This document shows positions 8,317 through 18,343 of a stretch of DNA of 64,000 nt, one piece after another. The stretch is from contig NZ_GG703817.1 of the NCBI RefSeq assembly GCF_000156395.1, positions 891,395 to 955,394 on the forward strand, read 5' to 3'. The stretch's first letter is position 1, and every line of letters begins with the position of its first letter. Under the pieces are notes generated by a model. That model was not told where the DNA came from and searched no databases. It saw only the letters and a list, made by a program, of their open reading frames with translations. This DNA is from Providencia rustigianii DSM 4541 (GTDB lineage Bacteria; Pseudomonadota; Gammaproteobacteria; Enterobacterales; Enterobacteriaceae). The position numbers were made by a program, and so were the translations under genes.

Positions 8317-9363
8317 TTACTTATGGCTATTTAATAATCCATCTGATAAGCGGTGACGCGACTTATTAAATATTTTATTACTGACTTCACGTCCAGCACG
8401 ACGAGAGCGTTGTTCATCTTCAGGGAGTTTCATTTCTTCCGTACATTCAACGCTACAGCACCCTTCATATTTTTCAGCACAACTTGGGCACTGGATAAAT
8501 AGCAGATGGCAACCATCATTTTTGCAATTCGTATGTGTGTCGCAAAGCTCACCACATTGATGGCAGTGCGCGAGTGTATCATCAGTAATGCGCTCTCCCA
8601 TCCGATTATCAAAAACAAAGTTTTTACCTTTAAAGCGCAGCGGTAATCCCTGTTCTTTTGCTTTACGGGCGTATTCGATAACGCCACCTTCAACATGATA
8701 AACATTCTGGAAACCATTATGCAGCATGTAAGCGCTCGCTTTTTCACAACGAATACCGCCCGTGCAATACATCACCACGTTTTTATCTTTTTGATCCTGT
8801 AGCATTTCAACAGCCATTGGCAATTGCTCTCTAAAAGTATCTGACGGCACTTCTAGCGCATTCTCAAAATGCCCTACTTCATACTCATAGTGATTACGCA
8901 TATCAACGAAAATCGTATTTGGATCGTCGATCATCTCATTCACTTCGTGCGCTTTCAGGTATTGCCCTGTATTCTCAGGATTAAATGTTTCATCCTCAAT
9001 CCCATCAGCAACAACGCGATCGCGCACTTTCATCCGTAAAACCCAAAACGATTTACCGTCATCATCAATAGCAATATTTAAGCGTAAATTATCTAATCGT
9101 GGGTCTGTACTGTAGATCAATTCGCGCAAGGCATCCACATTAGAGGCAGGAACACTAATTTGAGCATTAATGCCCTCTTTCGCAATATATACGCGACCAA
9201 AAACATTCAATGCTTGGAACTGTTGATACCATTGATGACGAAAAGCAACAGGGTCTTGAATATTAAAATACTTATAAAAAGATATTGTCGTGCGCGGCTC
9301 TGTTTCTGCCAACATACGTTCTTTCAGAACTTTGTTTGAGACTTGGTTATGTAACACTGGCAT
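8317..9363 (-). CDS. trhO: tRNA uridine-34 hydroxylase TrhO (YceA), rhodanese family
   Basis: Oxygen-dependent tRNA U34 hydroxylase making 5-hydroxyuridine, a step towards cmo5U/mcmo5U in the wobble position. It has 348 residues, near the 350 of E. coli. An N-terminal ferredoxin-like domain is followed by a rhodanese domain with the active-site Cys in [13 protein letters not shown], then a Cys-rich C-terminal zinc-like region ([26 protein letters not shown]). ATG 9363 gives [10 protein letters not shown], matching the E. coli N-terminus. In-frame ATGs at 9390 and 9417 are possible but lack ribosome sites. It converges with the split regulator. Confidence 0.93.
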   Translation of the reverse strand: MPVLHNQVSNKVLKERMLAETEPRTTISFYKYFNIQDPVAFRHQWYQQFQALNVFGRVYIAKEGINAQISVPASNVDALRELIYSTDPRLDNLRLNIAIDDDGKSFWVLRMKVRDRVVADGIEDETFNPENTGQYLKAHEVNEMIDDPNTIFVDMRNHYEYEVGHFENALEVPSDTFREQLPMAVEMLQDQKDKNVVMYCTGGIRCEKASAYMLHNGFQNVYHVEGGVIEYARKAKEQGLPLRFKGKNFVFDNRMGERITDDTLAHCHQCGELCDTHTNCKNDGCHLLFIQCPSCAEKYEGCCSVECTEEMKLPEDEQRSRRAGREVSNKIFNKSRHRLSDGLLNSHK

Positions 9364-9553
9364 GGTGTTCGTTTTCCCTTTGTAACGCATTGATATTAAA
9401 TTTGAGTTTTCATTCATCGCGTGTTGGCGAGTAAATTGTGATTATTATCACCTTTATTATGTTAATAAAAAACCTTTTATTTGGAGGGGTATTGTTTAGA
9501 GAACGTATCGAAATGATAATTTGATGTGATTAAAATATGAGAAATATAAAAAA

Positions 9554-9577
9554 GGGAGGGCTCCCCCTCCCAGGCAC
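9554..9577 (-). terminator. Terminator of the ttrBCA transcript
   Basis: 7-bp G/C stem GGGAGGG / CCCTCCC with a CTCC loop at 9554-9571, followed on the minus strand by T6. It lies about 180 nt past the ttrA stop. Confidence 0.85.
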
Positions 9578-9748
9578 TTGCCGAAGTTACGATGGTTAGC
9601 TACATCGTATATGCGCAATGTCAACTGCTTACAACAGAGAAAGCGTTCCCTATCCCGCTATGCAGAACGGGATAGGTTTGCAATCTCTTTACTGCACTTA
9701 CTACTTTTATTGCATACCAACTTACTACTTCACTAAATAAAACTTGGA
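9578..9748 (-). other. Structured 3' UTR of ttrA
   Basis: Noncoding stretch between ttrA and its terminator. It contains a 9-bp stem CCTATCCCG / CGGGATAGG and a CGATG / CATCG stem-loop. No ORF was found. It could simply be a long 3' UTR or the source of a 3'-derived small RNA. Confidence 0.4.
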
Positions 9749-12700
9749 TTAGCTAATTCGCTCAATGCGTGCGGGTAAACCTTGTCTCACCGATGCACCT
9801 GATACCCAGTCAAGCCATGTATTGGCAACTTCACGAGTTGGGTCAGCAAAACCTAAATCGTTTAAGTTAATCCCTGAACCATTTGCCGCATTCATTGGCA
9901 TAGGTTCGCCATTCAAATAATGTTGTTTGGCGCCCATTTCGGTATGGCCATAACCATGCTCAACAGCCAGAACCCCTGGCATTACACCATCAAGTACACT
10001 AACTTGAGCTTCACCATGACCACCTGGCGTAGTTATCTTGATCCAATCTCCGTGCTTAACCCCCATTTTCGCCGCATCATCTGGGTGGATAGCGACTAAA
10101 TTTGTTGGTTTTACATGACGTAAACGCTCAATCATCGTGGTCGAACTACTCATGACATGGGATTTAAACGACATCATTTTCAATGGCCATTCTTTCACTG
10201 GGAAGACCACATTCACATCTTCTCCATTTGCCATACGTGGTGGATAGTAGGTTGGACATCCACTATAACGCTCCCCTGTAATGGCATGACGGTTAATTGC
10301 AACCGTTGGATTCCAGATTTGTAATCCTTTTTTCCATTGTGGGCCCGTTGCATCCCCATCCCATGATTTCTCATACGGCGCAAAACGGCCACCACGCGTA
10401 AAGATATAAGCGACTCGGCGTACTTCTTCCGGTTTCAGGACTCGAGTAATTTCAGGCATGATTCGAGCTACACCGCTAATTTGAATATCTTCTGTCGCAG
10501 CTTCAGGAACTGGCTTTTCACCTAGCCATGCCATGTTTGCCGCTACGCGTAGATAATAATCTTCTGCGGTATTTAATGGATACATGTTGCCATCCATATC
10601 GGCAATCACATTATCACCAAAGCCCGGTAGATTAAGCTGCTTAGCAACCGCGATACAAAATGCTTCCATTGAAATCGGCTGCCCATCTGCTGTTTTCGCC
10701 GTACGTGAACTCACAATCGGCCAACGAGCCGTACTGGCTTTCACCTGCACACCAGACCATGGTGCGCTAAATCCCCAACTTTCAAAGTTATGGGTATCTG
10801 GCACGATATAATCCGCCAATGCGGTGGTTTCATTCATAAAGGCATCGATACCAATAATCAGTGGCAGATGTTTTGGATCTTTCAGTTTCTCTTCCATGAC
10901 CTGACGAATACCCGCAATACCATAGACAGGGTTGGTCATGTTAGTGATCCAAGCTTTCAATGGATACGGATATCCCAGTAAAGCTGAGGCTAACTGCTCA
11001 GTTAATTGGCCTTTAGCAAACGGATACCAAGGGGCTTTGGCTGGATACGGTTTTTCACCTGCAGCAATTCTAGCTTTAAATTCATCTGATTTTTCATAGA
11101 CTTCATTACTGCGAGATAACACAACACCTTTAGGTTTTACCTTCCCTTTGTAGCCAGAAATATTGTAACGAGGACCATCATTTTCCCCATTAAATTTACC
11201 ACCACCAACGGAAACGCCCCCTTTCAGGTTCAGGTTACCAATTAATGCATTCAACATAATGACGGACCAAGCGGTATAAAAGCCGTTACCACTCATCATG
11301 CCGCCATGAGAAATAACCGCCGCTTTTCTATCATAAGACGTTAATGCCTTACCCAGTGATTGAATCGTTTTAACGGGTACTTGGCAACGCTGGCTATACT
11401 CTTCGAGAGTCATGCGGTCAGCAGCTTCTTTCAAGCATTGGAAGCTGGATTTTACCGTCACTTCACTGCCATCATGTAAAGTCACTTGGCGTGTGACAAA
11501 TAACTCAGCGTTTGTCACCTCATCCGCCAGCTTCAGCTCACCAGAAGTATCTTGCACCAGATAAAATTTCTTCTCTTCATCTTCACTTGGAACACCCGTG
11601 AGATGAGTCTGTTGCAATAAATTTCCTGCTAATGGCTGTTCATCATCCGTAATCACTAAATGGGTCGCATTCGTCCAGCTTTTCTCGCCAGCGGCTTCCA
11701 TGGACTTTTCACTAGGAACACTGAGATAAGCTGCGTTATAGCGCTTATTTTCAATAATCCAGCGGATCATTCCCATCACTAATGCCGCATCCGTTCCCGG
11801 TTGCACAGGCACCCAGTGACCGTGGTCATTCGCCAATGTCGTTGTTAACGGCAGAGCAGGTGATACCACCACGTAGTTAAAAGAGTCACGTAACCGCGCA
11901 CTCGCTAACTGACGACCTTGACGTTTGAATGGATTGCCTGACTGAGCTGGCGATGTGCCTAAAAACAGTGCAAAACGGGTATTATCCCAATCGGGTTTGA
12001 CGTGGGCATTCTTGTCCAAGTCATCCATCAATGCTCCAGAACCCGCTCGGTATGCAAGACCGCAGTAAGAACCGTGAGCCCCAAAGTTTTTACTACCAAA
12101 CGCATTTTGAGCGAAACGACGGATAAAGCCGTCACGCCCGTCATCACCCGCATTAGTCACTAATAATTGGTTTGCTTTTGGGCCTAATTTAGGTTGAGAA
12201 GGATCTAACGGTGTTTCGAGGTCACGAATCGCTCTTAAGCCATCAACATGCCCTTCACCAAATAAATCCCCCCCCTCAGTAACTTCTTTAATGAGCTGTT
12301 CGAAGCTTATACGTTCCCATTTACCTTCCCCACGCTTACCAACACGCTTCATTGGCTCAAGAATACGTAATGGGCTGGTTAAGCCTTCCATTAGCGTTGC
12401 ACCTCGAGCACAGGCTGTTGAGCGATTCTCTAATCCACTTTCACCACTCATTTTTTCAAACGCGGTGGTTAGTGGCATACCATATGGGAAATGCTTTTCT
12501 TGGGATAACGGATGATACGGGTTGCCTGCAATTCGTAAGACTTCATTTTTTGCCGTATCGACACGAGCACGGATACCACACTGAGTCCAACAACCAAAAC
12601 ATTGAGTCATCGCCACAACTTGGTCAGGATTTTCTTTCCAGCCACCAATCGCATTTCCTTCAGGAATGAGCGAGTTACCGTTAATTGGGCTAAGTGTCAC

Positions 12701-12832
12701 TTTACCGGAGGTGCCATCCACTAAACCATCGACCGCACGTTTAGCCACTTCACGATAGCTTGCACCGAACAGAGCCAGACCACCGACAACTAAACCACCT
12801 TTAAGCCATTGACGTCTTGAGAATTTAGCCAT
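9749..12832 (-). CDS. ttrA: Tetrathionate reductase catalytic subunit TtrA
   Basis: Molybdopterin-guanine-dinucleotide enzyme that reduces tetrathionate to thiosulfate in the periplasm. It has 1027 residues, versus about 1020 in Salmonella. The N-terminus has a twin-arginine signal (SRRQWLKG) and a hydrophobic stretch. A [4Fe-4S] site is indicated by CFGCWTQCGIRARV with a further Cys in STACARGATL, followed by molybdopterin oxidoreductase and molydopterin-binding domains. ATG 12832 is chosen because GGGAGAG lies upstream and the Tat motif is then near the N-terminus. It overlaps the ttrC end by 8 bp, so translation is coupled. It is last in ttrBCA. Confidence 0.96.
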   Translation of the reverse strand: MAKFSRRQWLKGGLVVGGLALFGASYREVAKRAVDGLVDGTSGKVTLSPINGNSLIPEGNAIGGWKENPDQVVAMTQCFGCWTQCGIRARVDTAKNEVLRIAGNPYHPLSQEKHFPYGMPLTTAFEKMSGESGLENRSTACARGATLMEGLTSPLRILEPMKRVGKRGEGKWERISFEQLIKEVTEGGDLFGEGHVDGLRAIRDLETPLDPSQPKLGPKANQLLVTNAGDDGRDGFIRRFAQNAFGSKNFGAHGSYCGLAYRAGSGALMDDLDKNAHVKPDWDNTRFALFLGTSPAQSGNPFKRQGRQLASARLRDSFNYVVVSPALPLTTTLANDHGHWVPVQPGTDAALVMGMIRWIIENKRYNAAYLSVPSEKSMEAAGEKSWTNATHLVITDDEQPLAGNLLQQTHLTGVPSEDEEKKFYLVQDTSGELKLADEVTNAELFVTRQVTLHDGSEVTVKSSFQCLKEAADRMTLEEYSQRCQVPVKTIQSLGKALTSYDRKAAVISHGGMMSGNGFYTAWSVIMLNALIGNLNLKGGVSVGGGKFNGENDGPRYNISGYKGKVKPKGVVLSRSNEVYEKSDEFKARIAAGEKPYPAKAPWYPFAKGQLTEQLASALLGYPYPLKAWITNMTNPVYGIAGIRQVMEEKLKDPKHLPLIIGIDAFMNETTALADYIVPDTHNFESWGFSAPWSGVQVKASTARWPIVSSRTAKTADGQPISMEAFCIAVAKQLNLPGFGDNVIADMDGNMYPLNTAEDYYLRVAANMAWLGEKPVPEAATEDIQISGVARIMPEITRVLKPEEVRRVAYIFTRGGRFAPYEKSWDGDATGPQWKKGLQIWNPTVAINRHAITGERYSGCPTYYPPRMANGEDVNVVFPVKEWPLKMMSFKSHVMSSSTTMIERLRHVKPTNLVAIHPDDAAKMGVKHGDWIKITTPGGHGEAQVSVLDGVMPGVLAVEHGYGHTEMGAKQHYLNGEPMPMNAANGSGINLNDLGFADPTREVANTWLDWVSGASVRQGLPARIERIS

Positions 12833-13853
12833 GTTGCACTCTCCCCGCAAACCAGCGAACACCTTCGCGAATAATAATTGTTAAAGCAATCCACAATCCA
12901 AATGTACCGATTATCGCCAGTAACCCATCATCGCCTAATGGGAAATGGTATGGATTAGTGATGATGTTATATTTTGGCACCGCTTGAACTTCCATCAGGA
13001 AAATCCAACGTAGCGTCCACGCTAATGCCATAGAAACCACGGCTAAAATAGTAATGTAAGCCACTGAACGTCTGATTTTTAAGTTACTCGCAGCCATCAC
13101 AAACGTGATAACCCATAGCGCACAAACGCCCATCAACATCCACCAGCCTGGGCTAGCAACATCAAGCTGCTGACGAACCGCAATCCCTGACGTGGTATCA
13201 CCGGATAACCACAGTGCAAAACAAACCGCAAATAGCAACAATGTGATCGCTTGGAAACGAGCTAATCGATTTTGATACTGAGGTTCGCGACGTGCCCCCA
13301 GAGCAACTAATGCTGGCAATACTTGCATCGCACTCAAGAACATTAATACCGGGATCCACCAGCTAAACCAAATTGGACGAGCAATAAGAACAGATGCCTC
13401 ACGACCGGTATACAGCAATAATCCCAGTGCTGATAATGCACTTAAGAGTGCAACCCAACGTGTCGCTTTATACTCTTTTTTCCAAATCAGCTTGACTAGC
13501 AACGCTACAAAATAGAGCCCCACAAATGCGGTAAATAATGGCAATAATACCGATCCCCACCACATCCAAGACCAGACGGTTGGATGTGCATAGAAATGCC
13601 AAACACGTGCGGTTTGGTGCAAATCAGCGGTTAACGCTAGCGGCGCAGTGATCCCCATCGTGATAGCAATAAACACCGAGATCATTTCTAAACGTCCGTT
13701 TTCGCTTTTGTTCTGCCAATGCAAATAACAAGCGTAGAGCACAGCGCAAGCCGCAATACCAATAAAGAAGAAATACTGTACCGCCCAAGGAAGCCAGAAA
13801 AATTCTTGCGGTTGAGCCATAATTTCTGAAATATAAGTCACTTGCTCGCTCAT
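12825..13853 (-). CDS. ttrC: Tetrathionate reductase membrane subunit TtrC
   Basis: NrfD-like integral membrane quinol dehydrogenase that anchors TtrAB and passes electrons from quinol. It has 342 residues dominated by about nine hydrophobic segments. ATG 13853 (MSEQVTYISEIM) shares its A with the ttrB TGA stop, forming TGATG, so the two genes are translationally coupled; a longer start within ttrB is less likely. It lies between ttrB and ttrA as in Salmonella. Confidence 0.94.
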   Translation of the reverse strand: MSEQVTYISEIMAQPQEFFWLPWAVQYFFFIGIAACAVLYACYLHWQNKSENGRLEMISVFIAITMGITAPLALTADLHQTARVWHFYAHPTVWSWMWWGSVLLPLFTAFVGLYFVALLVKLIWKKEYKATRWVALLSALSALGLLLYTGREASVLIARPIWFSWWIPVLMFLSAMQVLPALVALGARREPQYQNRLARFQAITLLLFAVCFALWLSGDTTSGIAVRQQLDVASPGWWMLMGVCALWVITFVMAASNLKIRRSVAYITILAVVSMALAWTLRWIFLMEVQAVPKYNIITNPYHFPLGDDGLLAIIGTFGLWIALTIIIREGVRWFAGRVQHG

Positions 13854-14590
13854 CAGAATACCTCCTGCCATAACGCCGGTTGCCCTTTACCTTGTAAAGG
13901 TTCCACAAACGCATCATCTAGACCGAGATAAAACACCTGTGGTAACGTGCCGCTTTCTGGTTTTAAGACTTTAATTTGTGCTTCATGCTCGCTGAGCATC
14001 TTGCGAATAGTGCTATTCGGATCTTTTAAATCACCGATAATACGTGCCCCACCGACACAAGATTCAACGCAAGCCGGTAATAATCCAACTTCTAAGCGGT
14101 GAGCGCAGAAAGTACATTTATCCGCAGTTTGTGTGGAATGGTTAATAAAGCGCGCATCGTATGGGCAAGCTTGTACACAATAGGCACAACCTACGCAGCG
14201 TTCATTATCCACAACGACAATGCCATCTTCACGTTGATAGGTCGCTTGAACTGGACAGACAGGCACACAAGGTGGGTTATCACAATGGTTACATAACCGC
14301 GGGAGCAGAACGTTGGTATAGCCCTCATTCCCTTTTAATGAAACCTGATATTGGCTAACAGTAGTCCTAAATTCACCCTGCGGAGTTTGGTTCTCAACGG
14401 AACAACTAACTGTACAGGATTGGCAACCTACGCAACGGCGCAGATCAATCAGCATTCCGTAGCGTTTCTCTGGGTTACCTTCTCGGCGAGTTGGGGAGAA
14501 GCTTAGACCCGCTTCGGCGATCGGGATCAAGGATGCGCCGGCAGTCACTGCCCCTATTTGTTGTAGGAATTTTCGTTTACTCAGATCCAT
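13853..14590 (-). CDS. ttrB: Tetrathionate reductase iron-sulfur subunit TtrB
   Basis: Periplasmic ferredoxin-like electron-transfer subunit. It has 245 residues with a twin-arginine-type signal (SKRKFLQQIGA; Lys-Arg rather than Arg-Arg, as in the Salmonella homologue). Four Cys clusters for [4Fe-4S] centres are visible: CVGCQSCTVSC, CNHCDNPPCVPVCP, CVGCAYCVQACP and CTFCAHR...CVESC. ATG 14590 is chosen for its GGAG ribosome site. It is first in the ttrBCA operon and divergent from ttrSR. Confidence 0.95.
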   Translation of the reverse strand: MDLSKRKFLQQIGAVTAGASLIPIAEAGLSFSPTRREGNPEKRYGMLIDLRRCVGCQSCTVSCSVENQTPQGEFRTTVSQYQVSLKGNEGYTNVLLPRLCNHCDNPPCVPVCPVQATYQREDGIVVVDNERCVGCAYCVQACPYDARFINHSTQTADKCTFCAHRLEVGLLPACVESCVGGARIIGDLKDPNSTIRKMLSEHEAQIKVLKPESGTLPQVFYLGLDDAFVEPLQGKGQPALWQEVF

Positions 14591-14842
14591 AATTGGCTCC
14601 AGCATTGACATTGCTTATGCGAAAATAAAAGTTAATAATCAATATGTTATTGGTTTTTCAGACTTTATTGGCAACTTACTGCTGCCTATATTTGGTCACT
14701 GCAAAATTCTTATTTCTCTTTAAAATCGCTGTGTTATCTTGTACTTCACTGAAGCCAGTGTAAGAAGAAAACCGCTGCGCCCCTATTGTGGTTTACCACA
14801 TACCCGAGGCGATATTGATCTAACGCAACGAATAAACCCTAT
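14591..14842. promoter_or_regulatory. Divergent ttrBCA / ttrSR control region
   Basis: Contains a perfect inverted repeat TGTGGT-TT-ACCACA at 14787-14800 close to ttrS, and two direct TTATTGG repeats (14647-14653 and 14665-14671) on the ttrB side. These are candidate TtrR or other regulator sites. No good two-sided FNR box was found although the Salmonella operon needs FNR; only a half-site ATCAA at 14638-14642 is seen. Confidence 0.45.
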
Positions 14843-16585
14843 ATGTTAAAAAAATCGTCTATGCCGTTGTATCACATACTTTTAATGACACTGCTGATAT
14901 GGTGTATACCAGCGAGTGCCGCACAATGGACAATCGGCGTACTTGCTCTTCGTGGCCCCAGTTTTACGCAATTACACTGGCAACCCTTAATTGATACGTT
15001 AAACGAATCCATCCCCGGTGAAAGCTTCACTCTCCAGCCGCTAAACCTTGAAGAGATGAAAGACGCTATCTTCAATCGCAAAATCGATTTTCTTCTGACT
15101 AATCCTGCACAATTTATTCAGTTAGATAACCGCTACCACTTACGTTGGTTGCTCTCATTACGTTCAGATGTTGAACCCAACAGTACAACTCGCAATGTCA
15201 TTGGCAGCCTGATATTGGTACGCAAAGACAGCGATATTCATACGGCGGATCAACTCATAGGTAAAAAGGTGGGCGCTATTTCACCCGATGCGTTTGGTGG
15301 GTATTTGTTGGGTTATAAAGTTCTGCGCGATATGGGATATGACACTGAAAAAGATTTTCGGATGCAATTTTTAGGCTTCCCTGCTGACGCCTTGTTGTAT
15401 GCCCTGCGGGATAATTCACTCTCTGCGACCATTGTGCCTGTTTGCTTATTGGAAAATATGGACAGCGAAGGGCTGATTGATAAAAATCAGTTTCGTCCAT
15501 TACTGCAAAAAGAGAGCTCCCTGCCATGTTTGACAAGTACCGAGCTATATCCCAATTGGTCATTTGCTGCATTAAGTGAAGTGCCTGATAATTTAGTGGA
15601 TAAAGTCACGAAGACCTTACTTTCCGACGATAATTCGAATATGCGTTGGGGGGCTCCAGCCTCGATGACTCAAGTCGAAAATTTATTACGGGACGTCAAT
15701 CAGCATCCCCAGCAACGGGAAATTTGGCAAGATGTGGTGAGCTGGGTTATCCAACACCAAATCACCATTGGCATTATTGCATTGGTCTTTTTATTGCTTG
15801 GTATTAATCACGTTTGGATTGCCTTTCTGGTTCGGCGTCGTAGTCGGCAGCTCGAAGTGGCTCATAACCGATTACGCCAACAAGAAGCGAATCTACAAAA
15901 AGCCCAGCGACTGAATATATTAGGTGAAATGGCCTCTGGATTTGCTCATGAGCTTAACCAACCTTTGTCGGCCATTCGCAACTATGCTCAAGGCTCCATT
16001 TTACGATTGAAAAAAGAATCCGAAACGCATCCACTCATTGGGGCTATTGGTAAAATTGACGAACAAGCTCAACGTGGTGCCGATATCATTCGTAATCTAC
16101 GTTTATGGGCTGGAAAGCCGGGACAAGAATCCACACTCAACTTTCGTCAACAATCTGTTAAACAAACTATTAATCATATATGGCAATTGTTGCAGGTCGA
16201 ACAACATTATCCACAGGCTCAGTTATCCCTCCCCGAAACACCGGATGTTCAACTTAATCTTCCTGAAACCTTACTCGACCAACTGCTATCAAATTTGATC
16301 AGTAATAGTCTGCAAGCGGGAGCTCATCATTTACGCTTTAATTTTCACTTTGCAGAAAACCGTTTTTTATTAGTTTTACACGATGATGCTGGTGGGATGC
16401 CAATTGAGCAACTCAATCAAGGGATCACACCGTTTGCTACCACAAAGCAGGGGGGATTGGGGTTAGGATTAGTGATTTGCCAACGGTTAATTCAAAGCCA
16501 AGGTGGTGATATTCGTATTGAAAATCAGCTTAATGAAGATGGCGTCAATGGTTTGTACGTGACGTTAATTTTTAAATATCCGTAA
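14843..16585 (+). CDS. ttrS: Tetrathionate sensor histidine kinase TtrS
   Basis: Membrane sensor of the tetrathionate two-component system. It has 580 residues: an N-terminal signal/hydrophobic segment ending SASAAQ-like, a periplasmic PhnD-type substrate-binding domain (about 30-290), one transmembrane helix (about 305-330), a linker, then HisKA with the phosphorylated His in GFAHELNQPLSAIRN and an HATPase domain with N box LISNSLQAG and the glycine boxes DDAGGMP and GGLGLGL. Divergent from ttrBCA and followed by ttrR, as in Salmonella. No strong ribosome site precedes the first ATG; the second Met at 14861 is an alternative. Confidence 0.94.
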   Translation: MLKKSSMPLYHILLMTLLIWCIPASAAQWTIGVLALRGPSFTQLHWQPLIDTLNESIPGESFTLQPLNLEEMKDAIFNRKIDFLLTNPAQFIQLDNRYHLRWLLSLRSDVEPNSTTRNVIGSLILVRKDSDIHTADQLIGKKVGAISPDAFGGYLLGYKVLRDMGYDTEKDFRMQFLGFPADALLYALRDNSLSATIVPVCLLENMDSEGLIDKNQFRPLLQKESSLPCLTSTELYPNWSFAALSEVPDNLVDKVTKTLLSDDNSNMRWGAPASMTQVENLLRDVNQHPQQREIWQDVVSWVIQHQITIGIIALVFLLLGINHVWIAFLVRRRSRQLEVAHNRLRQQEANLQKAQRLNILGEMASGFAHELNQPLSAIRNYAQGSILRLKKESETHPLIGAIGKIDEQAQRGADIIRNLRLWAGKPGQESTLNFRQQSVKQTINHIWQLLQVEQHYPQAQLSLPETPDVQLNLPETLLDQLLSNLISNSLQAGAHHLRFNFHFAENRFLLVLHDDAGGMPIEQLNQGITPFATTKQGGLGLGLVICQRLIQSQGGDIRIENQLNEDGVNGLYVTLIFKYP

Positions 16586-16700
16586 TAAGCGGAAATAGCG
16601 CATGTTTTGCCACACAAATGATAACATTCCCAATAACTATATGTGACAATGCTATGCGAACAATTAATATGTATATTAAACAAGCCTCGAGGTATGGTTG

Positions 16701-17297
16701 ATGCCCGTTATTCACCTTGTCGATGATGACACTGATGTCACTGATTCCTGTCAATTTTTACTCGAAACATTAGGCTATACTGTCACGGTATGGAATGACA
16801 GCGAACAATTCATCCACCATGCCCCTCTCCATGAGGAAGGCGTTGTATTGCTAGATATGCGGATGCCGAAATTAGATGGTCGTCAAGTCCATCAATATCT
16901 CAAGGAACAACAAAGTACACTCTCTGTTATTTTTCTTTCTGGTCATGGAGATATTCCAATGGCCGTGGAGCAAGTCAAATTTGGTGCTATTGATTTCTTA
17001 CAGAAACCCATTGATAGCCAACAACTTGCCCAAACCCTTGAACAAGCGCGTATACGCACCATTAAAGCCACTGAAGATTATTTAGTGAAACAGCGATATA
17101 ACACACTGACGCCTAAAGAAAGAGATGTTTGTCGCTACGTGCTTCAGGGATTGATCAACCGGGAAATTGCAGATGTTGCGTGTGTGTCTGTACGCACTGT
17201 AGAAGTTCATCGTTCCCGCGTGATGGAAAAAATGGCGGTCAGAAATCTTGCTGAATTGATGAGCACTTTGCAATCAGCTCAGTTATTCAATGAATAA
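16701..17297 (+). CDS. ttrR: Tetrathionate response regulator TtrR
   Basis: FixJ-type response regulator activating ttrBCA. It has 198 residues with an N-terminal receiver (acidic DDD pocket at 9-11, phospho-Asp in LLDMRMPKLDG, Lys in FLQKP) and a C-terminal LuxR-type helix-turn-helix (LTPKERDVCRYVLQG, VSVRTVEVHRSRV). ATG 16701 is preceded by GAGGT; a TTG one codon earlier is also in frame. It follows ttrS by 115 bp. Confidence 0.94.
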   Translation: MPVIHLVDDDTDVTDSCQFLLETLGYTVTVWNDSEQFIHHAPLHEEGVVLLDMRMPKLDGRQVHQYLKEQQSTLSVIFLSGHGDIPMAVEQVKFGAIDFLQKPIDSQQLAQTLEQARIRTIKATEDYLVKQRYNTLTPKERDVCRYVLQGLINREIADVACVSVRTVEVHRSRVMEKMAVRNLAELMSTLQSAQLFNE

Positions 17298-17365
17298 TTT
17301 GGTATAATTACCCTCAATAAGAGTTTATTTTCCTATTGAATACAACTAGGTAGAAATATAAAACA

Positions 17366-18313
17366 ATGATACAAGCACCAAAATTTAACAAAAGCTTATT
17401 GCACCCTCGTTACTGGCTAATTTGGCTAGGCATTGGCATTTTATATGTTCTTGTTCTGCTGCCTTATCCCGTTATTTATTGGATCGGTATTCGTTTAGGG
17501 CGTTTCTCTAAACGATTCTTAAAAGAACGCGTACAAATTGCGGATCGTAATCTGCAATTATGCTTTCCGGATATGAGCTTGCAACAGCGCCAAGAATACA
17601 TCGATAAGAACTTTGAATCTGTGGGTATGGGCGTTTTTGAAACAGCAATGGCCTGGTTCTGGCCTGATTGGCGTATCCGCCGTTGGTTCAAAATCATCGG
17701 ATTAGAAAATATGCGTGCCGCTCAAGCTACAGGTCGTGGGGTCATTGTACTTGGCGTACATTTTTTGACCTTGGAGATTGCAGGACGTGCCTTTGGTATG
17801 CATAACCCAGGAATTGGTGTTTACCGTCCAAATGACAATAAGTTGATGGATTGGCTGCAAACCCGCGGGCGTTTGAAATCCAATAAATATATGATTGGTC
17901 GCCGCGATGTCAAAAGCATGATTAGGGTACTGACTGAAGGCGAAGTCCTCTGGTACGCCCCTGATCATGATTATGGCCCACGAAATAGTTCATTTGTCCC
18001 CTTGTTTGCCGTAAAACACGCTGCAACCACCAATGGTTCTGCCATGTTAATTAAACACGGAAATGCTTTAGTCGTTCCATTTGCAGCCCATCGCTTACCT
18101 GATGGAAAAGGTTATGAATTACATATTCAACCCGCAATCGATGATTTCCCTGTTGATGATAATGTTGCAACCTCAGCAATGATGAACAAGGTCATTGAGC
18201 AAGAGATTTTACGTGCTCCTGAACAATATATGTGGCTCCACCGCCGGTTTAAAACTCGCCCTAAAGGGGAACCCTCTTTATATGGCGATTTAGATAAAAT
18301 TCATCACCGTTAG
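17366..18313 (+). CDS. lpxL: Lipid A lauroyl acyltransferase LpxL (HtrB)
   Basis: Inner-membrane acyltransferase that adds a secondary acyl chain to Kdo2-lipid IVA in lipopolysaccharide synthesis. It has 315 residues, one N-terminal membrane segment (about 17-38), and the HX4E catalytic motif in GVHFLTLE. It resembles LpxL/LpxP; position next to mdtG and in the trhO neighbourhood matches E. coli lpxL. The cold-induced paralogue LpxP cannot be fully excluded from sequence alone. Confidence 0.88.
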   Translation: MIQAPKFNKSLLHPRYWLIWLGIGILYVLVLLPYPVIYWIGIRLGRFSKRFLKERVQIADRNLQLCFPDMSLQQRQEYIDKNFESVGMGVFETAMAWFWPDWRIRRWFKIIGLENMRAAQATGRGVIVLGVHFLTLEIAGRAFGMHNPGIGVYRPNDNKLMDWLQTRGRLKSNKYMIGRRDVKSMIRVLTEGEVLWYAPDHDYGPRNSSFVPLFAVKHAATTNGSAMLIKHGNALVVPFAAHRLPDGKGYELHIQPAIDDFPVDDNVATSAMMNKVIEQEILRAPEQYMWLHRRFKTRPKGEPSLYGDLDKIHHR

Positions 18314-18343
18314 GCTGTTACACGAAAACAAAGTAAAAATTTC

